This document shows positions 6,293 through 11,575 of a stretch of 11,575 nucleotides of DNA, piece after piece. The position numbers were made by a program, and so were the translations under genes. The notes beneath the pieces were generated by a model, which worked only from the letters and a program-made list of their open reading frames with translations, ran no database searches and was not told where the DNA came from. Numbering within the stretch: the stretch's first letter is position 1; each line of letters opens with the position of its first letter. Origin of the DNA: an uncultured Eubacterium sp. (GTDB lineage: Bacteria; Bacillota_A; Clostridia; Lachnospirales; Lachnospiraceae); assembly GCA_947653505.1 (NCBI GenBank), contig CANTHI010000054.1:1-11575 (forward strand), given 5' to 3'.

Positions 6293-7435
6293 ATGAAGCA
6301 TATCGCAATACTAGGTTCTACCGGTTCGATTGGCACGCAGACGCTGGACATCGTACGGGAACAGAAGGATATCAGGGTCTGGGCGCTGACAGCCGGGAAA
6401 AATACAGAGCTGCTGGAACGCCAGATACGGGAATTTAAGCCAAAGCTTGCCGCGGTCTGGGAGGAAGCGGATGCCAAGAGGCTGCGCGAAAGTGTACGGG
6501 ATCTGCCAGTGCAGATTGTGAGCGGGATGGATGGCCTGCTTGCGGCGGCGGTCATTCCGGAAGCGGAGATACTGGTAACGGCGGTGGTCGGGATGATCGG
6601 TCTGCGTCCGACGGTGGCGGCTATCCGCGCGAAGAAAACGATTGCGCTGGCAAATAAAGAGACGCTTGTGACGGCCGGACATCTGATTATGCCGCTGGCA
6701 GAGGAATATGGCGTTGCGATCCTGCCAGTAGACAGCGAGCACAGCGCGATTTTCCAGTCATTAAACGGGGAGAGCGGGAATCATATTCATAAGATTCTGC
6801 TGACGGCATCCGGCGGTCCGTTCCGTGGAAAAACACGGGAAGAACTGAGGAATATACAGGTAGCGGACGCGTTAAAGCATCCGAACTGGAGCATGGGGAA
6901 AAAAATTACGATTGATTCTGCGACAATGGTCAATAAAGGTCTGGAGGTCATGGAAGCAAAATGGCTGTTCGGAACAGATCTGGACCGGATTCAGGTAGTC
7001 GTACAGCCGCAGTCTGTCATTCATTCGATGGTGGAATATGAAGACGGCAGTATTATCGCACAGCTGGGAACGCCGGATATGCGGCTGCCGATCCAGTATG
7101 CGCTGTATTATCCGGAGCGCAGGCCGCTGTCCGGACAGAGACTGGATTTTTTTGCACTCGGCAGTATTACCTTTGAAAAGCCGGATATGCAGACATTTGA
7201 GGGACTGCGGCTTGCCTATGAAGCAGCTGCGCGCGGCGGAAATATGCCGGCGGTATTTAATGCTGCAAATGAACGTGCCGTAGCAAAATTTCTGGATCAG
7301 AAAATAAAATTTCTGGAAATTACACAGATCATTCACGAATGTATGGTAAACTGTGCATATATAGAGCATCCAAAGCTGGATGAAATACTGGAAACTGAAA
7401 ATACTGTATATGAGTGGATAGAAAGCAGGTGGTAG
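6293..7435 (+). CDS. dxr: 1-deoxy-D-xylulose 5-phosphate reductoisomerase
   Basis: The enzyme converts DXP to 2-C-methyl-D-erythritol 4-phosphate with NADPH, the second step of the MEP isoprenoid pathway. The 380 residues match family length. Motifs: the NADPH-binding GSTGSIG (8-14), ALANKETLV (118-126), the metal-binding PVDSEH (146-150; Asp147, Glu149), LTASGGPFRG (170-179), and ATMVNKGLEVMEAKWLF (210-226) with Glu218 as third metal ligand, then QSVIHSMVEYEDGS. ATG at 6293 is chosen: AAAGAGG (6276-6282) is 10 bases upstream and the glycine-rich loop then lies at the usual distance from the N-terminus. The open frame extends upstream to 6224, but that part lies in the 36-bp duplication and is not conserved protein. 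Only 1 base separates it from rseP. Confidence 0.97.
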   Translation: MKHIAILGSTGSIGTQTLDIVREQKDIRVWALTAGKNTELLERQIREFKPKLAAVWEEADAKRLRESVRDLPVQIVSGMDGLLAAAVIPEAEILVTAVVGMIGLRPTVAAIRAKKTIALANKETLVTAGHLIMPLAEEYGVAILPVDSEHSAIFQSLNGESGNHIHKILLTASGGPFRGKTREELRNIQVADALKHPNWSMGKKITIDSATMVNKGLEVMEAKWLFGTDLDRIQVVVQPQSVIHSMVEYEDGSIIAQLGTPDMRLPIQYALYYPERRPLSGQRLDFFALGSITFEKPDMQTFEGLRLAYEAAARGGNMPAVFNAANERAVAKFLDQKIKFLEITQIIHECMVNCAYIEHPKLDEILETENTVYEWIESRW

Positions 7436-7436
7436 A

Positions 7437-8471
7437 TTGAATATTATTTTAGCGCTGGTTATTTTCAGCATTATTATTCTGTTTCATGAGCTGGGACATT
7501 TTCTGCTGGCAAAGCATAATGATGTCAGGGTCAATGAGTTCTGTCTCGGACTTGGTCCTACGATTGTGGGATTTACAAAAGGAGAGACCAAATATTCCTT
7601 AAAGCTGCTGCCGTTTGGCGGAGCCTGTATGATGGAGGGCGAGGACGAGGCCAGTGATGACGACAGGGGATTTAACAACAAATCCGTGCTGCAGCGGGCT
7701 TCCATCGTAGCGGCGGGCCCTGTGTTTAATTTTATTATGGCAATTGCGTTTTCTCTGATTCTGGTCGCAAGCGTCGGTTTTGACCGTCCGGTGCTTTCCG
7801 AAGTGATGGATGGATATCCGGCAAAGGAGGCAGGACTGCAGGCGGGCGACGAAATCACAAAGCTGGGCAGCAAGTCCATTCATCTGTACCGGGAAGTATC
7901 TCTTTATACATATTTCCATTCGAATGAAACGGTGGAAGTGACGTATAAACGGGACGGCGAAAAGCATACAACCATGCTGACACCAAAATATGATGAAGAA
8001 AGCGGCAGATATCTGTTTGGATTTTACGGAACAAGCGCCCGTTCGAAAGGGACGCTTTCTGAGACGCTGCTGTATAGCGTTTATGAAGTAAAATACTGGA
8101 TTTGCTCTACGATCGAGAGTCTCGGACAGCTGTTTACCGGACATGTAGGAATCAATGAAATGTCCGGACCGGTCGGCATCGTCAAGACGATCGGGGACAC
8201 GTATACCGAGGTAAAATCCAGCGGTGTATTTATGGTCTTTCTGAATATGCTCAATATCTGTATCCTGCTTTCCGCGAATCTGGGGATTATGAACCTGCTG
8301 CCGATTCCGGCGCTGGACGGGGGAAGGCTTGTGTTTCTGCTCGTGGAAGCAGTCAGGGGCAAACGGATGGATCCGAATAAGGAAGGAGCCGTGAATCTGG
8401 TATTTCTGATGCTTCTGATGGTACTGATGGTAGTGATTATGTTTAATGATATTCGTAAGATTGTGATGTAG
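7437..8471 (+). CDS. rseP: RIP metalloprotease RseP (site-2 protease family)
   Basis: This membrane-embedded zinc protease cleaves transmembrane segments of anti-sigma factors and leftover signal peptides. The 344 residues include HELGH in the first membrane segment (17-21, zinc ligands and catalytic Glu18), a conserved GPVFNF (94-99), one PDZ domain (about 112-180), and the third zinc ligand in NLLPIPALDGG (286-296, Asp294). The start is TTG at 7437, one base after the dxr stop, with AGGTGG (7427-7432) inside the end of dxr; no ATG lies at a plausible place, and the HELGH spacing supports this start. Translation is probably coupled to dxr. Gene order dxr-rseP is typical of Firmicutes. Confidence 0.96.
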   Translation: MNIILALVIFSIIILFHELGHFLLAKHNDVRVNEFCLGLGPTIVGFTKGETKYSLKLLPFGGACMMEGEDEASDDDRGFNNKSVLQRASIVAAGPVFNFIMAIAFSLILVASVGFDRPVLSEVMDGYPAKEAGLQAGDEITKLGSKSIHLYREVSLYTYFHSNETVEVTYKRDGEKHTTMLTPKYDEESGRYLFGFYGTSARSKGTLSETLLYSVYEVKYWICSTIESLGQLFTGHVGINEMSGPVGIVKTIGDTYTEVKSSGVFMVFLNMLNICILLSANLGIMNLLPIPALDGGRLVFLLVEAVRGKRMDPNKEGAVNLVFLMLLMVLMVVIMFNDIRKIVM

Positions 8472-8472
8472 C

Positions 8473-8487
8473 AGGAGAGCCGGAAGG
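8473..8487 (+). repeat. 15-bp direct repeat, left copy, flanking the toxin-antitoxin module
   Basis: AGGAGAGCCGGAAGG begins 2 bases after the rseP stop and is identical to 9213-9227. The right copy contains the ribosome-binding site of ispG, so this left copy looks like a stranded duplicate. Confidence 0.85.
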
Positions 8488-8516
8488 GAGTGTGTAATGC
8501 GGAAAGGAGGAATTTT

Positions 8517-8753
8517 TTGTCGACATTGGAAAAAACGATAGATTTGTTAGGCGGTCTGTCAGAAAATCAGATAGAAACAATCTATCGTTTTGTGCAGTTT
8601 TTAAGTACGCAGCCAGTTGTGGAAACACAGGATACGGCGGAGTCGCTGGAGGATATTTTTGATCAGATTGTAGGAGTTGTGCCGGATACGGGGAAGACAT
8701 TGGAAGATTACAGAAAGGAACGCATAAAAGAGCGGTATGAGGCTGTTAATTGA
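8517..8753 (+). CDS. Putative antitoxin of a PIN-domain toxin-antitoxin pair
   Basis: The 78-residue acidic protein begins STLEKTIDLLGGLSENQIETIYRFVQFLSTQ and ends in a basic TLEDYRKERIKERYEAVN segment. Small proteins of this build, a helical N-terminal DNA-binding or dimerisation half followed by a toxin-binding tail, commonly precede PIN toxins in Clostridia; I do not recognise a named family with certainty. The start is TTG at 8517, because AAAGGAGG (8503-8510) is 6 bases upstream. A GTG at 8490 opens the same frame, but would place the Shine-Dalgarno inside the gene. The last 17 bases overlap the next gene, so the two are translationally coupled. Antitoxins of this type usually repress their own promoter, but no clear promoter is seen here. 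Confidence 0.75.
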   Translation: MSTLEKTIDLLGGLSENQIETIYRFVQFLSTQPVVETQDTAESLEDIFDQIVGVVPDTGKTLEDYRKERIKERYEAVN

Positions 8754-9159
8754 TACAAATGTTATTCTGGATATGGTACTAAAGCGGAAAAATTGTAATG
8801 TCAGTATGGAGTTGTTTCGCAAAATCAGATTGTGTAAAATAACAGCATTTATAACAGCTTCATCTGTAACAGATTTATTTTACATGATTCGTAAAGAGAT
8901 ACATGATACGGATAAAACTTATATGATTATGGAAAATATTTTTAAATTAGCTGCAGTTTTTTCAGCAACAGAAAAAGATATTCAGGATGCTTTTAAAAGT
9001 AAATGGAAGGATTTTGAAGATTGTGTGCAGTATATGACAGGAAAAAACAATCAGGCAGATTATATTATCACTGTTAATCTGAAAGACTATCCGGAAACGA
9101 TCATACCTGTGCTGACACCAGCAGAATGTATTAAGAGGATGGATCAGAATATATTATAA
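8737..9159 (+). CDS. PIN-domain toxin (VapC-like ribonuclease)
   Basis: The 140-residue protein is a PIN-domain ribonuclease of toxin type. Acidic active-site residues are visible: Asp6 in LLIDTNVILD, Asp46 in ASSVTDLFYMIRK, the DFEDC cluster (92-96) followed by VQYMTG, and Asp108 in ADYIITVNLKDY. Such enzymes cleave RNA (often tRNA or rRNA) when the partner antitoxin is degraded. ATG at 8737 lies inside the antitoxin gene, and only a weak ribosome-binding site (AAAAGAG, 8726-8732) precedes it, which fits coupled translation. The gene is clearly more A/T-rich than rseP and ispG on either side, suggesting acquisition from elsewhere. RNA target unknown. Confidence 0.88.
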   Translation: MRLLIDTNVILDMVLKRKNCNVSMELFRKIRLCKITAFITASSVTDLFYMIRKEIHDTDKTYMIMENIFKLAAVFSATEKDIQDAFKSKWKDFEDCVQYMTGKNNQADYIITVNLKDYPETIIPVLTPAECIKRMDQNIL

Positions 9160-9212
9160 TTTTTAAATTGATAATATTTATTTTGGATATTTCTGTGGTC
9201 GTTCAGATATTA

Positions 9213-9227
9213 AGGAGAGCCGGAAGG
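9213..9227 (+). repeat. 15-bp direct repeat, right copy, overlapping the ispG ribosome-binding site
   Basis: Identical to 8473-8487. It contains AAGGAG (from 9212) and GGAAGG, either of which can serve as the ispG Shine-Dalgarno, and its last base begins the GTG start. Confidence 0.85.
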
Positions 9228-10306
9228 TGAAAAAGATGAAAAGAAAAATAACAAAAACAATACAGATCGGCAGCCATGTCATTGGCGGGGAAAATCCGGT
9301 TCTGATTCAGTCCATGACAAACACAAGGACAGAAGACAGCGCAGCGACAGTTGCGCAGATCCGGCAGCTGGCCGCGGCGGGATGTGATATTATCCGATGC
9401 AGTGTGCCGACGATGGAGGCGGCGGATGCCCTGACAGAGATTAAAAAACAGGTGGACATTCCGGTTGTGGCGGATATTCATTTCGATTACCGGCTTGCGA
9501 TTGCCGCGATTGAGCACGGAGCGGATAAAATACGGATCAATCCGGGAAATATCGGATCCAGGGAACGGGTAAAGGCAGTTGTGGACGCGGCGAAGGAACG
9601 CGGGATTCCGATCCGGGTCGGCGTAAACAGCGGTTCATTAGAGAAGGAACTGGTGGAAAAGTATCACGGAGTTACGGCAGAAGGGCTTGTGGAAAGCGCG
9701 CTGGGACAGGTGAAGCTGATCGAAGATCTGGGATATGACCGTCTGGTTATCAGCATCAAATCGTCTGATGTATTAATGTGCGTGCGTGCGCATGAACTGA
9801 TTTCTGATCAGACGGACTATCCGCTGCATGTGGGCATTACAGAAGCAGGGACGCTGCTCAGTGGAAATATCAAGTCGTCCATCGGTCTGGGTCTGATTCT
9901 GTATCAGGGTATCGGCGATACCGTTCGCGTTTCCCTGACAGGCGATCCGCTTGAAGAGGTAAAATCCGCAAAGCTGATTCTGCGTACGCTGGGTCTGCGC
10001 AAAGGAGGAATTGAGGTCGTATCCTGCCCGACGTGCGGGAGGACCAGAATCGATCTGATCGGGCTGGCAAATCAGGTGGAACAGATGGTAGCGGATATCC
10101 CGCTGGATCTGAAGGTCGCGGTGATGGGCTGCGTCGTGAACGGACCAGGCGAAGCAAAAGAAGCGGATATTGGCATCGCCGGAGGATGCGGGGAAGGGCT
10201 GCTGATCCGGCACGGAGAGGTCATCAAAAAACTGCCGGAAGAAGAGCTGCTGCCAGCGCTGCGGGAAGAGCTGCTGCACTGGGGTGAGAGCAGAAATGCA
10301 ACATAA
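9227..10306 (+). CDS. ispG: 4-hydroxy-3-methylbut-2-en-1-yl diphosphate synthase (GcpE)
   Basis: This iron-sulfur enzyme reductively converts 2-C-methyl-D-erythritol 2,4-cyclodiphosphate to HMBPP, the penultimate MEP-pathway step. The 359 residues show the TIM-barrel opening IQSMTNTRTEDSAATVAQI (27-45), VADIHFDYRLA (81-91), KIRINPGNIG (101-110), and the C-terminal [4Fe-4S] site: Cys267 and Cys270 in SCPTCGR, Cys302 and Glu309 in GCVVNGPGE. The start is GTG 9227 (AAGGAG at 9212-9217, 9-base spacer) or ATG 9236 (GGAAGG at 9222-9227, 8-base spacer); the sequence does not decide. Without the toxin-antitoxin insertion it would lie about 15 bases from rseP. A structured repeat begins 4 bases after its stop codon. 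Confidence 0.97.
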   Translation: MKKMKRKITKTIQIGSHVIGGENPVLIQSMTNTRTEDSAATVAQIRQLAAAGCDIIRCSVPTMEAADALTEIKKQVDIPVVADIHFDYRLAIAAIEHGADKIRINPGNIGSRERVKAVVDAAKERGIPIRVGVNSGSLEKELVEKYHGVTAEGLVESALGQVKLIEDLGYDRLVISIKSSDVLMCVRAHELISDQTDYPLHVGITEAGTLLSGNIKSSIGLGLILYQGIGDTVRVSLTGDPLEEVKSAKLILRTLGLRKGGIEVVSCPTCGRTRIDLIGLANQVEQMVADIPLDLKVAVMGCVVNGPGEAKEADIGIAGGCGEGLLIRHGEVIKKLPEEELLPALREELLHWGESRNAT

Positions 10307-10310
10307 GTGG

Positions 10311-10645
10311 GAATTTAAGAGCAAATGCAACAATATATATAAAAATGTTGCGTATTGGCTATCCGGACGCCGGATGGGAGGCGGTGGCCGGTCTGCCTGT
10401 TCCTGTTCCAGAATGTAAGAAGCTCCAGGTATTCTGCATCCAGTCTGTGGTACCGGACGGGCGCGCCACCTACTGCCCAATGGGGCACGCTGTCCGCTTC
10501 TGGCTGCCGCCAGCAGCTAAAGGTGCCGCTTCGGCTTCGCCGCCTGTGTATCGTGCAGAATACCAAGAGCTTCTAAACATTCTTCCAACGTCACAGGCAG
10601 ACCGGCCACCGCCTCCCATCCGGCTGGCTTTCAAAAGCTTTACAT
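10311..10645 (+). repeat. Structured interspersed repeat, copy 1
   Basis: This copy starts with GAATTTAAGAGCA, then a small hairpin (GCAACA/TGTTGC at 10327-10332/10346-10351 around an A/T loop), TATTGGCT and CGGAC. A very long hairpin (10369-10624) follows, then a tail at 10623-10645. The same order of elements occurs on the - strand at 11011-10846. The leader matches copy 2 at 46 of 58 positions with one gap, the block CCAGAATGTAAGAAGC (10408-10423) at 15 of 16, and the tail at 19 of 23. I do not recognise the family. It could be a miniature mobile element or a structured RNA. Confidence 0.7.
10369..10624. repeat. Long hairpin of repeat copy 1, with perfect 32-bp outer stem
   Basis: Bases 10369-10400 are exactly complementary to 10593-10624 (32 bp, G/C-rich). 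Pairing continues inward imperfectly, including AGAATGT against the right arm and a perfect 11-bp GGTATTCTGCA (10428-10438) with 10554-10564, for arms of about 70 bases. The loop (10439-10553) has smaller dyads such as TGCCC/GGGCA (10474-10478/10483-10487). Open frames across it are a by-product of the G/C-rich hairpin. Confidence 0.85.
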
Positions 10646-10819
10646 TCATTACATCGAAACTTCATGCAGAAATGGTTTACATTCATTACATTGAAACTTC
10701 ATGCAGAAATAATTTCACTCATTATGGCAAAACATCTTGCAGAAATGTTTACACTTATGATAGCGATACACCTTGCAGAAATGTTTTATGCTCATAATAG
10801 CAAAACATCATGTAGAAAT
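10639..10819. repeat. Degenerate 36-bp tandem array, five units
   Basis: The units are 10639-10675, 10676-10712, 10713-10747, 10748-10783 and 10784-10819 (37, 37, 35, 36, 36 bases). Each opens with TTT(A/C)-like sequence, continues as a CATTAT/CTCATTA-like middle and AAACATC, and closes with TGCAGAAAT (TGTAGAAAT in the last). Units 1 and 2 are nearly identical; the rest drift. No spacers separate the units, so it is not a CRISPR array. It lies between the tails of the two inverted repeat copies. Confidence 0.75.
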
Positions 10820-10845
10820 TCATACATCAACATTCCGGTAATCTG

Positions 10846-11011
10846 ATGTAATGCCTGTGAAAACCAGCTGGGAGAGGAACTTTGCCCCGTCTGCGGTGGC
10901 TTCTTGCATTCTGGAGCGGACACAGCAGACGGGGCAAAGTTCCTCTCCCAGCGTCCGCGCAGCCAATAAATAACACTTTTATATAAATTGTTACCCTCTG
11001 CTCTTAAGTTC
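10846..11011 (-). repeat. Structured interspersed repeat, copy 2 (inverted)
   Basis: Read on the - strand from 11011: GAACTTAAGAGCA, a small hairpin (GTAACA/TGTTAT) around an A/T loop, TATTGGCT, CGGACG, then a long hairpin (10952-10867) whose loop contains CCAGAATGCAAGAAGC, then the tail ending at 10846. It is shorter than copy 1 because its long hairpin lacks the extra inner part. Orientation is opposite to copy 1, tails facing. Confidence 0.7.
10867..10952. repeat. 28-bp perfect hairpin of repeat copy 2
   Basis: Bases 10867-10894 are exactly complementary to 10925-10952, with a 30-base loop (10895-10924). The stem sequence differs from that of copy 1, yet both keep full self-complementarity. 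There is no T-run after it on the + strand; the G/C-rich stem may still slow transcription towards polC. Confidence 0.9.
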
Positions 11012-11067
11012 GCCCATATGGGGAAGAACCTGTGCTGGAATGGGAAATTGTCAGGGAGTGATAAGGG

Positions 11068-11575
11068 ATGGAAAAAAATTTTTTTGAAGTATTTCCTGTT
11101 TTGAAAGTCAATACAGAGATGCAGCACCTGCTGGCAGATACGCAGGTGCAGCGGGTAGTATCGAACCCGTCACGCACGCGTCTTCGGGTATACCTGCATG
11201 GGACAAGGCTGATCCAGAAGAAACATATATTTCAGCTGGAAAAAAATATTAAAAACCAGCTGTTTCCGAAACAGGAGCTTACGGTAAAAATTATAGAGCG
11301 TTATCAGCTGTCCGGGCAGTATACGCCGCAGACGCTGATGGATATGTATAAAGACAGTATGCTGGAAGAAATGAAGGCATACAGTCTTTTAATTTATAAT
11401 CTGTTCCGCTGCGCCAGAATGGAATTTAACGGGCCGGAGCATATGAAGCTTTGTCTGGAGGATTCGGTCGTGGCGAGAAGCCGTGCGGATGAGCTGCTGG
11501 AAATTTTGTATAAGGTCATGCGTGACCGGTGCGGGATGAAGCTTACAATCGAACCGGTTTTTGAGCCGAAAAAGG
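11068..11575 (+). CDS. polC: DNA polymerase III PolC-type alpha subunit, N-terminal part (cut by window end)
   Basis: The first 169 codons of the Gram-positive replicative DNA polymerase are present; the full protein is usually about 1,400-1,500 residues. The N-terminal domain is recognised from MEKNFFEVFPVLKV, the basic RTRLRVYLHGTRLIQKKHIFQLEKNI stretch, EMKAYSLLIYNLFRCARMEF, and RDRCGMKLTIEPVFEPKK, which follow PolC N-termini from Clostridia and Bacilli. The OB-fold, exonuclease and polymerase domains would lie beyond the window. ATG at 11068 is preceded by AGGGAG (11053-11058) with a 9-base spacer. PolC commonly follows ispG in Firmicutes, but here 761 bases of repeats intervene and no strong promoter is evident nearby. 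Identification is firm for a partial gene. Confidence 0.93.
   Translation, partial: MEKNFFEVFPVLKVNTEMQHLLADTQVQRVVSNPSRTRLRVYLHGTRLIQKKHIFQLEKNIKNQLFPKQELTVKIIERYQLSGQYTPQTLMDMYKDSMLEEMKAYSLLIYNLFRCARMEFNGPEHMKLCLEDSVVARSRADELLEILYKVMRDRCGMKLTIEPVFEPKK

Noticed and set aside
5662..6555. A 297-codon - strand open frame
   Set aside because: It lies opposite cdsA and dxr, both certain; a shadow of codon bias.
8490..8516. GTG start at 8490 for the antitoxin
   Set aside because: It would put the AAAGGAGG site inside the gene; TTG at 8517 is correctly spaced from it.
10327..10351. Simple intrinsic terminator for ispG
   Set aside because: The GCAACA/TGTTGC stem is short, lacks a T-run, and recurs in copy 2 as part of the repeat, so it belongs to the element.
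10345..10797. A 150-codon + strand gene after ispG
   Set aside because: The frame runs through the long hairpin and the tandem array, has no ribosome-binding site, and the peptide simply mirrors these repeats.
10639..10819. CRISPR array
   Set aside because: The ~36-base units are directly adjacent with no unique spacers, they drift in sequence, and no cas genes are near.
10792..11127. A 111-codon - strand gene overlapping the polC start
   Set aside because: It crosses the inverted repeat copy and the polC N-terminus; no Shine-Dalgarno and no domain seen.

Overview
The window carries an essential bacterial gene cluster from a Gram-positive Clostridia-type organism. Lachnospiraceae is the best guess, from gene order, codon use and protein flavour; a genus cannot be fixed. 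The run pyrH-frr-uppS-cdsA-dxr-rseP-ispG-polC is the classic Firmicutes arrangement, and the last gene is the Gram-positive-type replicative polymerase PolC. All confident genes are on the + strand.

Left part (1-3112): a fragment of a YhcG/DUF1016-type PD-(D/E)XK nuclease protein lies next to an AT-rich 339-base intergenic region with a very good sigma-A-like promoter (534-562). A membrane-anchored NodB-type polysaccharide deacetylase and a two-part bactofilin follow. The bactofilin gene contains a near-perfect internal Shine-Dalgarno and ATG, in frame, exactly at the junction between its low-complexity half and its bactofilin half.

Core part (3116-8471): UMP kinase, ribosome recycling factor, undecaprenyl diphosphate synthase, CDP-diglyceride synthase, DXP reductoisomerase and the site-2 protease RseP. 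Together with ispG they cover two MEP-pathway steps, the making of the C55 lipid carrier, phospholipid precursor synthesis and envelope proteolysis. The upstream deacetylase and bactofilin add cell-wall modification and a scaffold, so most of the window concerns the envelope. The gaps inside this operon are unusual: a terminator-like hairpin before uppS, a ~59-bp tandem array before cdsA, and a 36-bp duplication before dxr.

Right part (8472-11575): a two-gene PIN-domain toxin-antitoxin module is wedged between rseP and ispG. It is flanked by a perfect 15-bp direct repeat that duplicates the ispG ribosome-binding region, which looks like an insertion scar. Between ispG and polC lie about 760 non-coding bases. 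They hold two inverted (tail-to-tail) copies of one structured repeat family. The copies share a leader, an AT-loop hairpin, a conserved block CCAGAATGYAAGAAGC and a tail. Their long hairpin stems differ in sequence, yet each remains perfectly self-complementary. A degenerate 36-bp tandem array sits between the two tails. This composite is the strongest candidate here for an undescribed element. PolC is cut by the window end.
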